From: Epiperipatus broadwayi
Taxonomy: Eukaryota; Onychophora; Udeonychophora; Euonychophora; Peripatidae
DNA length: 64,000 nt
Direction of reading: 5' to 3'
Assembly: GCA_028023455.1 (NCBI GenBank)
Contig: JAQFVV010007267.1
Location: 53,706-117,705 of the forward strand
How positions within the stretch are numbered: position 1 is the first letter of the stretch; each line of letters opens with the position of its first letter. Of the stretch, positions 37,247-48,360 are shown one piece after another. A program made the position numbers and the translations under genes. Below the pieces are notes generated by a model. That model had not been told where the DNA came from. It made no database searches and was given only the letters and a program-made list of their open reading frames with translations.

Positions 37247-37303
37247 ATATATAATAAACAAGTCATAAATTTTGTAACTTGCTTTTAAGCTTGTATTTAA
37301 ATG

Positions 37304-37395
37304 TTCACTAGAGGGAGCTTAACAATAGCTCTAATCAAGCTTTATTTTATAAAATAAAGCTTGATTAGAGCTATTGGTAAGCTCCCTCTAGTGAA
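37304..37395. repeat. Near-perfect palindrome, 46-base arms without a spacer
   Basis: The left arm 37304-37349 and the right arm 37350-37395 are reverse complements with one mismatch. The arm sequence (GCTTGATTAGAGCTATTGG and GCTCCCTCTAGTGAA) is related to the segment at 57625-57670 and 57765-57810. This looks like the end of a small transposon joined head to head. Confidence 0.95.
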
Positions 37396-37829
37396 TATAT
37401 TGTAATGGTATAGATTCTCTAAGAAAATATCAAAATAGTCGCATTTCACTATAATCAGATTTTGGGTCCTCATACAGAATGCTATGAAAAAGATTATTTA
37501 ACTTTAATCTAAAATTGAATCTATTTCAATGCTAATAATTTAATATTAAATATTTACTGTAGACACAATTTATACTAAGTCATTCAACCTTCACCTTTAT
37601 TAATTGTTCCATTATGCTCAGGATTCAAACTCAAAGGTTTTAAATTCAAACTCAGGGGAGGTTTTACATTTAAGTCTCTTCAGAGGTTTCCATCAATTCT
37701 ACAGCAATAACAATAATCAATGTAATCTCAATATATTTTTAAAATTTATTTCAACCAAGTTACTAGGATATTAAATAAAGATAATATATATGTGTGTATA
37801 TATGTATTTAAATTTATTTTGTATTAATT

Positions 37830-38320
37830 ATAAATTTATTTAAACGCACATTGATTACATAAGTAATATTTAGTAAGGCTGTAGCCTCATGCACATGCAT
37901 ATAAAAATGCAATAGTAGGGACCTCTACAGGTCTTAAACCACAAGCATGTGCTTGAGGCTACAGCCTTAATAAATATTACTTACATAATCAATGTGCATT
38001 AAAATAAATTTATAATTACAACTTTAAATTATCATAATAGATTTCTAACTATAAAATCTTTCCATTGACTCATTGTAAATCGAAAGATTTCACAAGTATT
38101 AATGTGTAATAAGAAATGTGGATTTAATTAGTGAAGTATTGAATAGATTCAGTTCTCAGATCGAACCGCTTCAGCTTCACCTATTTAAATAGAAAGTAGG
38201 TTGAAGTAAAGAAATGTTCCCCTCTTTTCTTCCAAAGAGTAAGCTTGTGGTTTAAGACCTGTAGAGGTCCCTACTATCACATTTTATATGCATGTGCTTG
38301 AGGCTACAGCCTTAATATTT
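37830..38320. repeat. Foldback plus a third copy of the same unit
   Basis: Arms at about 37830-37898 and 37945-38014 are imperfect reverse complements (GAGGCTACAGCCTTA, ATTACTTACATAATCAATGTG-type blocks). The loop sequence (GACCTCTACAGGTCTTAAAC) and one arm recur at 38243-38320 as GTTTAAGACCTGTAGAGGTC with GAGGCTACAGCCTTAATA. Three copies of one unit in two orientations indicate a small foldback/MITE-like element. Confidence 0.9.
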
Positions 38321-39690
38321 ATTTTGTTTTATAAAATGAATAAATAAATTGGTAACTTCTTTAAATTTAAAATAAACATTTACAATATTTATTAATAAAT
38401 AACAATCCAAATTTATTTAATATACAAAAAATATTATTAAAGGTGTTTTACTTATATCTCTCTATTTTATACTATTAAATAATCAATATCTTTCTATATT
38501 TCCATAGTAGAAAAGTCTCTCATAACATGAACAGATTCTAATAATTTATAACATAATAAACAGATTTTTTTATAATTTACAAAAAAAAGCTAAACTACCT
38601 AATCTTAATTTAATACATATACAAATACATAATTTTATTATATTATACAATTAATATGAGAGAATTCCAACTTCATGAGACCATTCCTATGTGTAGTCAT
38701 CATTAAGTAATATAAAATCTTTCATACAAGATATTAGTCATTTACACAACTAATAAGAAACAAACATTATTATATTACTTCAGTTAGTAACAACAAAGTT
38801 TTGTCATATCATAAATAAATCCAATATGAAGAATAATAAAATATTACCTTCATATTAAGTTTACTTTTTTACCTCAGTCAAGTCATTTTTATAGAAGACC
38901 TGAATTTATTAAATATATAACAAAAATATTTGACTTTATGACTTCTATTCCTCTTCATTTGTCTTTCTTAAATGAATTATTCCAATGGCAAGTGACTTTT
39001 AGTAACAAAGAAAATAAAATGAAATATTTTAAATGGTGATTCATGAAGATGATGGAATATAATAAAAGTTGTTTTACTGTCCTATCCATTTCCATATTTG
39101 CAAAGTAAAGTTCCTTAAGAATAAAGTTTGTTATTCCTTGGTTATCAATCATCGGTAAAACAATCAAGATATCCAGTTGTTCCTAAATATTCTTCTAGTA
39201 TGATGTTGACATTTTTTTCCACAAATGATTTCATTACCAATTGGAGTTTTATTTGAATTATATAGATTAAAAATATATCTACTCAAGTTAGATACATTAG
39301 TTTTCTAGTTAGATACATTTGTTCTCATTGCAAGCCAATAACATGGAAGCTGGTCTTTGTGATGTGTCCCTGTCATCCATTGACAGAGTTGAGGCTATAA
39401 GGCCACTCTGGGGTAGAAAGGTTGCCTTAATCTTCAGTTTATATTGCTTCCTATATCTATTTGTTTTAATCTTTCTTTCAATTTGCACAGATTTCTTTTA
39501 CAATTTATTTTCTATTAATTTTGAATTACTTTTAATTTCCAATTGATGACTTAAACAGAAGTCTCTGAGGTGTAAACCCTGTCATCATTTAAGGTATCTG
39601 AGTTGAAATTACAAATTATCAACTTGGAAGGCAATTTCTGAGGTGGATGTATATCATCAATTAAGAATTGTGACCTTCAGGTCTCAGTAA
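38321..39690. other. Gene-free stretch
   Basis: No gene recognised. The 70- and 75-codon frames here have no motif. The last 350 bases are less AT-rich and may belong to the 3' part of the neighbouring LINE, but I cannot align them to the other copy. Confidence 0.45.
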
Positions 39691-42556
39691 GAGCCTTTCT
39701 GAGGCAAGAATCTGATCATTACTCTTTGGTCTACTCCAATGTTTCTCACAATCAGTCTCTATCTATGTTATATTACAACCTAGATAGTAGTTACTGGGAA
39801 GTAGCCTCATTGTCATTCAGGAGTATCTGGTCCCATGTTTTCTCATATAGTCACACTGGGGCAAGGAGACAGTTCCTATATTTTAGTTTGCACAAATTTT
39901 CCCTGTATATTTCCCAACAGTTTAGAATGCTTTGCTTGAATATGAAATTGCATCTAGTGAGCCACAGGGCAAATAGAATAAAGGTGGCCATTATAATTTA
40001 AGCAAATTTTCCACTTTTATCATGTTGCCTAGTGTGAGCACATCTCTGCATTCTGTGTACACACATAAAACCAACTTGGTTCTGAGGTCATTTGAATGGG
40101 GACAGGCAAAGAAAGCATGAGTTAGAGTTTCTTCATGTATGTTATATAGACTGCACACTGTATTGATTTGGTGAAATTGCTTGTAGGTAATAAACACAGG
40201 TTATATTTAACAATGAAGTCCACAAACTGAGGCTCAAAGGTCTAATATTTTGATTTTTTAAGCAGTGATTTAATAGTTATGTTAGTTGAATAGGTATTTT
40301 TTATTGTGTATGAAAGTATATATTTATATATGTTCCAGTACTTGCTATTGATATCAAGCACTTGGTCCATAATCTGGAAGAGCATAGGTGGTCTTGCAAA
40401 TCTCTCATCCATTTGCAGGGTGTCAGTTGTCAGGTATCTGTAGGCTCCACTGAGTCAGTGGTTTGCCCCTTAATGGCTTTATCATGGATAGCCTTAAGAG
40501 TGGTCAACACCTTTGAGCATAGAACATGTAGATAGCATGTAGACCAAGACCATTCAGATCTTTCAGCTTTTGCACCTTGGACAAGCTGATCAAAACCATT
40601 TTCTGCTACCACAAGTTTGTTGCAGATGGGGTTGATGGAATTCTTGAAGTTCTTGGTTGGCATGAATATGAGGAGGTAATAGTTTATAGATAGAAACATC
40701 ATCATGTTGAGTAGTGCAGCCAGACCTGGGAGTAACAAAGATATTGTGGAAAGAGCATTCATTAGTCACTCTTCTAGTTTTTTAATAATTTGGGATTAAA
40801 TTTATCTTCTCATGGTAGATTTTGACAAAGCCATTGGAAATCAGAGAAGGTTTTGTGGCCTTCCGGTATATTTGGATGGTATTATGAAACCCCTATCTAT
40901 TCTCCAAACTACAGATTTATTCAGGTTGATTCTCAGATTGTATTTAACTGCACATCTGTCCTGCACTTGGTACAGCTGTGGTAAGTACTCTTAAGATGGG
41001 AGAAAAATGGTGACATCAACCACATATGATATAGGGTGGACTTCCTCCAATGAGTGCTGGGACATGCACAGCAGGATTCTCATTTTACACCTCATGCAGA
41101 AAGGGGTTTATATAAGTGACAAAGCACAAGGTGCTAAGCAGCATCTCCTGGGGAATAGAGATATGATGCCTAAACTCCGGCTCATAGAGTCATTCAAAGA
41201 TGTGCAAATGGACCTGTCAAGCAGCAGTGTAGCAATGATCTTCATGTATACCAAAGAAAACTCCATAGTGCCTCAGAAGAAATAGCAATCTTGCTGGTAC
41301 CATAGAATCAAATATGGCTGTAAAGTCCAATTGGACAGTGAGGGACCCATTTTTCCACTAGGATATGACATGTTCCACTAGGGGCATCAAATGTCTCACT
41401 GCTTCCATAGTGGATGAGCCCTTGCTGTTGTATTTTATCATTTAGCAGGATTCTATTGTCTTTATCAATGATGGAGTTATGGAAATCAGCTTGTTGTTAG
41501 AGTGACAGGAATAATTAATGGACTTCTTCATGAAGGGTAGGAGAGCAATCAGATATATCAGGGATATGTTGACGCTTCCATAATGGATTAGTCCTCTCAG
41601 GCACATTGGTGCCTTGAGATTTTAGTGAGCAACTACTGTGGTATTTTATCATTTAGCAGGGATTCTATTTTTTTATCAATTATGGAAATCAGCTGGATGA
41701 TAGAAAGTCAGGAGGGATTAATGGACATTTTCATGAAGAATATGAGAGAAATGGAGATGTAAGTCAGGGATATGTTTAAAATCTCTTGCTAACACATCAA
41801 TCACTCTTTATATCACTGGGGCAGTGAACCTGCACAAGTTAACCAGGACAAATCTGGGTATTTCATGCAGGCCAGGATGTGTATATTCAAGATAGGTTAA
41901 CAGATGTTGCACAATTTGAACTTCAGATATTCCATGGTCACCAGGTTCTCATTCCTCAAGCCAAATGTTGCTGATGTTGAATGCCAGTCTTGCAGCTTGT
42001 TTTTGAAGTGTTCATGAATCTTATCAAGAATCATGTTTCCTGCAGAGTTGAAGTTGTCAATGGTGATCATAAAGGGTGTGAGTCTCTTGGAGGCACAAAT
42101 TGCCCATCTTAGATACCTCTGTGTCTAGATGTGGTGCATTGACTATTAGATCCTGGCTCTCTTAGTTGCTACATATTGGGCCAGTACCATTTTCTTGTCC
42201 CTATATTGACTTTTCAGACCCATGATCTCCCTGATACTCACATCAGTTGATGAAAACTCACTGACTCTCTCACCCAAAATGTCCAGCTTCCTGAGCAGCC
42301 TGTTAGGGCCCCTGGTCTGATGAGTAAGGGTGTTTATGAATGAAAACCAAAACCCCCAATAAGGCTGACCATACATAAAGACGTGGCAATGACAGTAGCT
42401 GGACCTTGAGAAAGAAGATATATGCTGGGAAAATATCCATTCCAGGGTATTGACCCTATTTAGTACCTTGATTATTTTTGTTTGATGCAATGGAGTCCAT
42501 GGAACTTGAGTTACTTGGAGGGAAATCAACATGGCTAAATGGTCCAAAAATGGCAC
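39690..42556 (-). mobile_element. APE-type LINE, copy 1, 5' truncated and decayed
   Basis: On the minus strand it matches the LINE at 43.4-46.2 kb in order. The end of the endonuclease domain is at about 42540 (LDHLAM, matching AHHAVL in copy 2). A linker holds TRGPNRLLRKLD (SRGPVCLIRELD in copy 2). An RT N-terminal region holds THPGLHEIPRF (THPGLHGIPKF) near 41870. The RT active-site block SYVVDVTIFLPS at 41015-41035 replaces SYIDDVTVFLSS, so one catalytic Asp is lost. The thumb region is at 40430-40762, ending SVEPTD (EVEPTD). The C-terminal zinc finger CSLYNIHEETLTHAFFAC near 40150 lacks its second Cys. Stops and frameshifts are frequent. The 3' limit near 39690 is approximate. Confidence 0.88.
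41401..41774 (-). repeat. Internal tandem duplication within LINE copy 1
   Basis: Segments 41401-41573 and 41574-41774 are homologous: both contain GCTTCCATA-TGGAT, TATTTTATCATTTAGCAGG and GATATGTT. LINE copy 2 has the corresponding RT segment once, so the duplication occurred after insertion of copy 1. Confidence 0.85.
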
Positions 42557-43380
42557 AATTTGGCATTTCAGTAGGAATCAGTAATTACATTTATCTTAGG
42601 TTAAAATAATAGTATTATATCCTGTAACAAGTGATGTTTACTCACAATGAATTTTTTATAGGTATAATCTTCTTAAATTAATTTTGATTTAAGTATATGA
42701 ATGTTTTCTGAAGAAATGTATATGTTTCAGAATTACAATTTAGAATGGTTTTATAAGATTTTCTAATGTAATTTCATTTTGGAAATAGGAATAATATTAC
42801 TATACAGTAATTTATTTACTCTTCTATTTGAGTGACATTAGAGTTTCTTTTCTTATGAAACTTTTATTAATAATGAAATTGTTCAAATTATCGATCTATT
42901 TTTTAAGGTATTCTATATTCGAATACAGTACAATTATTGTATGTAGTGGCTAGTACATTGACAAAAGACAGAAATCTTTAAAAAATTATTTGATTCAGTA
43001 TTTATAACAGAATCAAAATTTGGTGACATGAACTGCATATATCATTTGGTTTTCACTATTTTTACATTCTATAATTATTAATTATACTAATAATCAATAA
43101 TTTGATGTAATATCATTTCCTTTGTATTAGTTGCTAGGCTGTAACTTGACTTTAATCTTATAACTATGTCAATGTCTTTATTAATGAATTTTATTAGTTT
43201 AAACAATAGTTTTATATAAATAAATGCAAAATAGTTATTTTTAATTGTTTTAATTTTATTAAAACAATTATATAAAAATCATGTATATATTAATCATATA
43301 TACTTAAGTGATAGTTTTGCATCTGCTTTGTTTATAGGTAGAGAAGCACAAAGTTACTGTGTCATATATAGAATGTAAAC
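42557..43380. other. Gene-free spacer between two divergent LINE copies
   Basis: About 0.8 kb of AT-rich DNA without a frame or recognisable repeat. It lies between the 5' breakpoints of two copies of the same LINE family that point away from each other. Confidence 0.6.
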
Positions 43381-43440
43381 ATTGGTCACAAATATGACCA
43401 ATTTCAGACCAAATATGCAGGCCGCCTTAGCCAGCCTCTT

Positions 43441-44727
43441 ATGAGTGGTAAACAGTTTTTCTGTGAAGGTGATTATTCCTTTTATACTAAGTCAGCCCAT
43501 TCATTGATTGACCTGATATATGTATCCCCAACTTTGATCCCGGGAATGGAGGCAAAGTTATGCCCTGTTGCCTTCTCGGCTCATCATGCTGTACTTGTCA
43601 AAATATTGGCACTCAATGATGATCAACCTACAAACTCCCTAGAAAGAATGACCCACATGCTAACTAAATCGAACATAACCACTAAATTAGTATCTGAGTC
43701 ATACATTGCCTTCAATAGAATTAAGTTGTTGTCCCTGCCTGCAATAAGAGGCTGGATGCTCTTCACTAAATCCCTTGCTGACAGCATTAATATATCCACT
43801 CAGAAGTCCAGGGGTCCTGTATGCTTAATTAGAGAACTGGACCATATTGCATATAAATTACAACATATGTCATATGAGGCTCATAATGTTCCCCAAATAA
43901 TTAAACTGAAAATTAAATACAGTCTTATACAGAGGGAGGTTTCTGTATACCTCTCTATTAAAAGGGCTTGGCAATTCATTGAACACCAACATTGCTGGAC
44001 CTGGAGTTATCTCAAGTGGGCCCTTGGAACCAACAGCAAATCCAGGGCACCAGGTTCAATTGAGATAGATGGCAACAAATATGTTGGTGTATTCGTGTTG
44101 CTCAGGATCAGACAGCATTACATTAAAAAATTTAATCCCAATGGTGTTAACAGAATTAGGAGAACATTCTCCATGGCAAATACACCACACAAAATAACTG
44201 AGACCAGAATCCTGGCAACGCTTAGAGCCTTTCCTGATGGCACACATCCTGGGCTGCATGGAATCCCAAAATTCCTTCTGCTGCACCTGAGCTCATTCAC
44301 AATACCAATTGTTAAGAAGATGGTGGATATACTGGCTGATGGCAGTCAGGAAATTAGTGGGATTTACCCCATTGCAATGGTCCCCCTCCTCAAAAAACCC
44401 CAGGGGCCATGTGAGCTGGGGAATCTGCGACCTATTTTCATGATTCCACTACTGATAAAAACAATCGAAAACCTCATCAAAGAAGACATACAGAAGATCA
44501 TTATTGATAAATTGTCAGCCTTCCAAATTGCAAAGAAGAGGAGCTCAACTGCAGAAGCCATCAGTCAGTTTCGCCTCATAGTGGATCATATACACAGGAA
44601 TAAAATGGTCCAGCCAGTTGTGGTCCAACTCGACTTTGCCAGTGCTTTTGACTGTGTGCAGATCAGTGTGTTACTCAGTATACTGGAGAAACTCCCAAGT
44701 GTCCCAGGCATATCTCCAAATGATTAA
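43441..44727 (+). pseudogene. LINE ORF2 fragment: endonuclease end and RT N-terminal half
   Basis: An open frame of 428 codons. Residues about 20-55 carry SLIDLIYVSPT and FSAHHAVLVKI, the end of an APE-type endonuclease (the usual SDH signature is changed to SAHH). Residues about 60-250 are a linker. From about 260 the RT domain begins (HPGLHGIPKF, LLKKPQGPCELGNLRPI, SAFQIAKKRSSTAEAI), with VQLDFASAFDCV holding the first catalytic Asp of the palm (motif A). The frame ends at 44727, before motif C, which lies in another frame. The methionine at 43441 is only the first ATG of the open stretch, not a true start. The complete protein would nick DNA and reverse-transcribe its own RNA. Confidence 0.9.
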
Positions 44728-45352
44728 GAATCTTCTACAGAATAGAGAAATATTTCTCTCACTGGATGGCCAAGTGGCTCCAGGATTTTAGCTCTCTGTT
44801 TCAATACCACAGGGCTTGCCACTGAGTGCACTCCTCTTCATGGCTTACCTCAACCCATTGCTGTTACGCGTTGAGGCAGCCATTGAGGGGATCCATCCCT
44901 TTGCTGAGAGAGAGGGTCTGCCACATGTCCTACATAGATGATGTGACTGTGTTTCTCTCGTCACAGGATGAGGTTGGTAGGCTGGAGGAGCTCTTGGATC
45001 AATTTGGTTCCGAATCAGGTCTAAGAGTTAATGAGGTGAAATCGGCTGATGTGGTCAATCAGAACTGGAAAACAGATCCAGGGGAGATTCCGAGCACCCC
45101 CAGAAGTTTCTCAGCTTTAGTCTGGCCTCCCCTTCTAGTGTCATGAGAAGGGAGCTGGAGGAAAATATTCTCACAAAGGTTAAGAACACAGTGACATCCC
45201 TAACCAAGGTCACACTCTCCTTGCTGGGGAAGGTTGCACTATTAAATGCAGCTGTGCTACCCAAAATCACTTATTTTCTGGCCGGTTTTTCCCCTAGTAA
45301 GACCTGTATACAAAGGTGGAGACTCAATGTAGGAGGCTTTGTTGGGGCGTGA
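44728..45352 (+). pseudogene. LINE RT middle part with YIDD
   Basis: After the frameshift near 44727 the RT continues in other frames. FLSLDGQVAP-like sequence is at about 44750, SYIDDVTVFLSS has the catalytic YIDD at 44931-44942, and LEELLDQFGSESGLRVN is the region after motif C. A further shift near 45130 leads to VTLSLLGKVALLNAAVLPKI, the thumb entrance. YIDD in place of the common YADD is an acceptable variant. The catalytic residues are intact, but the frame is broken on both sides. Confidence 0.88.
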
Positions 45353-46190
45353 GAACAGCAGTAATTGGTCTCAACTCTCTTCAAAAGCCTAAATCACAAA
45401 ATGGACTCGGACTCCATTCAATCAACACCTTCTTAATCCAGAAAGCCCACAATATTTTAACCAAACTATTTCAGGATAATCCAAAAATGGAAAGCCCCCT
45501 ACCAATAAATGAGGTTGAACCCACTGACCACTCCCCCCCCCAAGAAAGGGTAACATTTGATTACAGCAACAGGTCACACTCATGACTAAAAATGTAACAA
45601 TGTCCAATTCCTTTTTCAATGGTAAGCTTTCCTATTGGGACACCCATGCTCTAATCAATGGTAGCAGTCCCATCACTAAGACCAGACTTCAGCTAGGGAT
45701 CAAGCAGCTTGCAGGGTTAACAAAGTTCTGGAAGCTGGAGGTGAAATTAGTAGACTTTATAATTAAAGTTAACCTTGAGGCCCTACCAATGGCTGCATTC
45801 CTCCACCACAAGCGGAGGTATAAAATGGATCCGATATGCCCTCTGTGCAAGAAAACCGATGAAACAATTTCCCACATTCTTCAGGAATGTGAGACCTGGA
45901 ATAAACTATGCTACCTGACATTGCAAAAGACCACAGATAAAGAATGGGCCTGGGTGGATATGGTGAAAGATTTAAAAAGGGCTCCTTTGGCAGTGTTAGA
46001 TTGGCAACTTATGTTAACTTTGTCATCTGGTTGGCACAAAATAATGTAACTTTTGAAAAGGGTATTGATTACAATATTGAGGTATTGTTAAATGATGCCA
46101 AGGGCCATGACAAGAGGACATGCCAGCCATGGCTAACTGATCAGACTTGGAACCAGATCAAACTAGGGCCATGCCTTGCCTAGTGTAGTG
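45316..46190 (+). pseudogene. LINE ORF2 C-terminus with zinc finger
   Basis: Two overlapping frames (45316-45585 and 45582-46049) plus an overlapping shifted frame to 46183. They hold GLNSLQKPKSQNGLGLHSI, typical of LINE thumb/connection regions. At about 45834-45900 lies a CCHC zinc-binding element, CPLCKKTDETISHILQEC (C-x2-C, H-x4-C). The last frame (WLAQNNVTFEKG to TDQTWNQIK) continues the C-terminal tail. The zinc finger is thought to help bind element RNA or target DNA in LINEs that carry it. Confidence 0.87.
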
Positions 46191-46215
46191 CTTACCTTAC
46201 ATAATAAATAAATCG

Positions 46216-47010
46216 ATATATTAGTTATTAGAAATTATAACAGCCCAAAGAGCACTAACATATCATGATGATAAATCCTAGGAAATGAAGGTAGTTAAGC
46301 CTGAACAAATTTAATAAAAGATTAGGAATAGATAGAAAGGAAAGTGACTGCTCTATGCAAACCAAGAAATAAGCATATATACCTATAAAGCCATTTATAA
46401 CAGAACTGGGAGAGCTTTAATGGTGAAATAGACTTGTACAATTGGACAATCCAAACACCTTCTCATTTATAACAGTACTGAGAATGCTCAAATGGTGAAA
46501 TAGACTTGTACAATTAGACAATCCAAGGACAATATTCCCACTGCAACTGAAGTGGTTGCCTTGTTTCTTTCAAGCTATGGCCCCAAATAATAATGAGACA
46601 CGAATAGTAGTGTTCTGAAAGTGTAACATTGCTGTTAATATAACAACATTTTTGTCTCCAAATAACTAATGGAGAAATGGACATGTATAATTGGACAGTT
46701 TTGTGAACAATAATTTCAGCATAAGAAGTTGGGTTTATGTGTGTAAGTCTGGAAGGGCAGGTGAATTTTGTGTCACTGCACTTCTGGAACTATTAATATC
46801 CCACTCACCTATCTATACATTTATACTTGAATGTTCAAAATCATATGCATTGAATCAAGTATATGGGTGCGGATGCGCTTGACATGCACCGACACTCCCT
46901 AAATTTCTTTTTAATGATTCTTGTTGATTGCATTATAAAACTTATGCCTCTTGAATCGTCTTGAGGCACAAATAAAGGCATTTGAAAGTAAACATTACAA
47001 GCAAAAAGCT
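46216..47010. other. Gene-free stretch with a 72-base tandem duplication
   Basis: No gene. At 46394-46465 and 46466-46537 a 72-base unit (TTTATAACAG, ATGGTGAAATAGACTTGTAC, ACAATCC) is duplicated head to tail with about a dozen differences. A related scrap (GGACATGTATAATTGGACAG) appears near 46678. Confidence 0.7.
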
Positions 47011-47167
47011 AAACTAGTCAATATATAATTAAAATTACCCAAATCCAAAATTCAACCAGACCAGCAAAAAAATAATATTAAAACACAACCAAAGGTTTCA
47101 CTTGCCACAAGCTGACTTTTCAAGTGTAAATAACTACAAAAACTACACAATATATATAATATTAAAC

Positions 47168-47216
<49 letters not shown>

Positions 47217-47220
<4 letters not shown>

Positions 47221-47685
47221 ACATTACCCACAAATCCATTCACTTCCCATCCACCCTTAATATTAAAAGAACTCTTAAATAAGTTAATTGCTTCAGAATA
47301 ATAAATTTTCAATAATAAAGATTCTTTAATTCTTTTTTTGATTTCATTTATCTCAAAAAAGACAACCTTAGCTTCATCAAAATTAATAGTGTGGCCTGTA
47401 TCTTTTTCATGGACATACAAAGCAGAACTAGGGTATCTATTTTTAACTCTACTTTTATGAACCTTTATTTCTTTAATTTAAACTCAAACTGTAGACCTTC
47501 TTACAAAATAAACAATGGATAAAATATACTACACCAGGAATAGTCTTTCTATCAAAAATTTCCTTTGTATTATTTAATAAATTATTCAATGTAACACCCC
47601 CTTTCCAAGCAATTTTCTTATTTCCAAACAATTTCCTATTTCTTTGAAAACTAGTCAATATACAATTAAAATTACCCAAATCCAA
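47217..47685 (-). pseudogene. Penelope-like GIY-YIG C-terminus, unit A
   Basis: Read on the minus strand, the first frame (47685-47473) ends IPGVVYFIHCLFCKKVYSLS and then stops. This corresponds to the GIY-to-YIG part of the nuclease, with the second motif decayed (VYS in place of YIG). The second frame (47420-47217) begins within SALYVHEKDTGHTINFDEAK, the His-x-x-x-x-x-His-x-I-x-F/W-x-x-A pattern typical of the Penelope-type GIY-YIG domain, and ends GGWEVNGFVGNV with a stop. The RT domain upstream is absent. A stop between the two halves makes it a pseudogene. Confidence 0.82.
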
Positions 47686-47935
47686 AATTCAACCAGGCCA
47701 GCAAAAAAATAATATTAAAACACAACCAAAGGTTTCACTGCTACAAGCTGACTTTTCAAGTGTAAAAAACTACAAAAACTACACAATATATATAATATTA
47801 AACATTACCCACAAATCCATTCACTTCCCATCTACCCTTAATATTAAATAACTCTTAAATAAGTCAATTGCCTCAGAATAATAAATTTTCAATAATAAAG
47901 ATCATTTAATCATTTTGATTTCATTTCTCTCAAAG

Positions 47936-48360
47936 AAATAGGAAATTGTTTGGAAATAAAAAAATTGCTAGGAAAGGGGGTGTTACATTGAATAATTTAT
48001 TAAATAATACAAAGGAAATTTTTGATAGAAAGACTATTCCTGGTGTAGTATATTTTATCCATTGTTTATTTTGTAAGAAGGTCTACAGTTTGAGTTTAAA
48101 TTAAAGAAATAAAGGTTCATAAAAGTAGAGTTAAAAATAGATATCCTAGTTCTGCTTTGTATGTCCATGAAAAAGATACAGGCCACACTATTAATTTTGA
48201 TGAAGCTAAGGTTGTCTTTTTTGAGATAAATGAAATCAAAAAAGAATTAAAGAATCTTTATTATTGAAAATTTATTATTCTGAAGCAATTAACTTATTTA
48301 AGAGTTCTTTTAATGTTAAGGGTGGATGGGAAGTGAATGGATTTGTGGGTAATGTTTAAT
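47936..48360 (+). pseudogene. Penelope-like GIY-YIG C-terminus, unit C
   Basis: A plus-strand copy of the same coding segment as unit A. It contains DRKTIPGVVYFIHC-like coding sequence at about 48020-48075, the HEKDTGH-like block at 48160-48190, and the end GGWEVNGFVGNV near 48355. It carries the same stop after the VYS motif and an extra frameshift near 48240. Identity with unit A is high at DNA level. Confidence 0.82.

Larger units (their letters stand above)
33720..37250 (-). repeat. Family A repeat, copy 4 (longest, inverted)
   Basis: Read on the minus strand from 37250, it follows copy 1 in order: the TGTAACC box, a TG/TA run, the AAT-rich start, the CCAGCTTACTGAAGAAG block near 36340, the CTCTGAGCTAGATTTGTGA block near 34920, GGGCATCCAGAGAAGATC near 34870, and the GGCC-GATCATTGATGATCAGC block near 34720. 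It then continues into the part shared with 17.9-18.4 kb (34180-33780). At 35820-36190 it contains a less AT-rich block absent from copy 1, perhaps a nested insertion. No coding domain is recognised; the 88-codon frame at 33908-34174 is shared with copy 2 only as decayed DNA homology. Confidence 0.75.
43381..46215 (+). mobile_element. APE-type LINE, copy 2, 5' truncated
   Basis: A better preserved member of the same family as copy 1. It starts inside the apurinic endonuclease-like domain and continues through RT and a C-terminal zinc finger. It ends in an A-rich tail (AATAAATAAAT) near 46215. The YIDDVTVFL block, the C-terminal pattern LLGKVALLNAAVLPKITYFL and the zinc finger recall L1/Tx1-type or R1-like LINEs more than RTE or CR1, but I cannot fix the clade. 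Several frameshifts and stops split the coding region, so it is dead. Breaking off at the 5' end is the usual result of incomplete target-primed reverse transcription. Confidence 0.9.
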
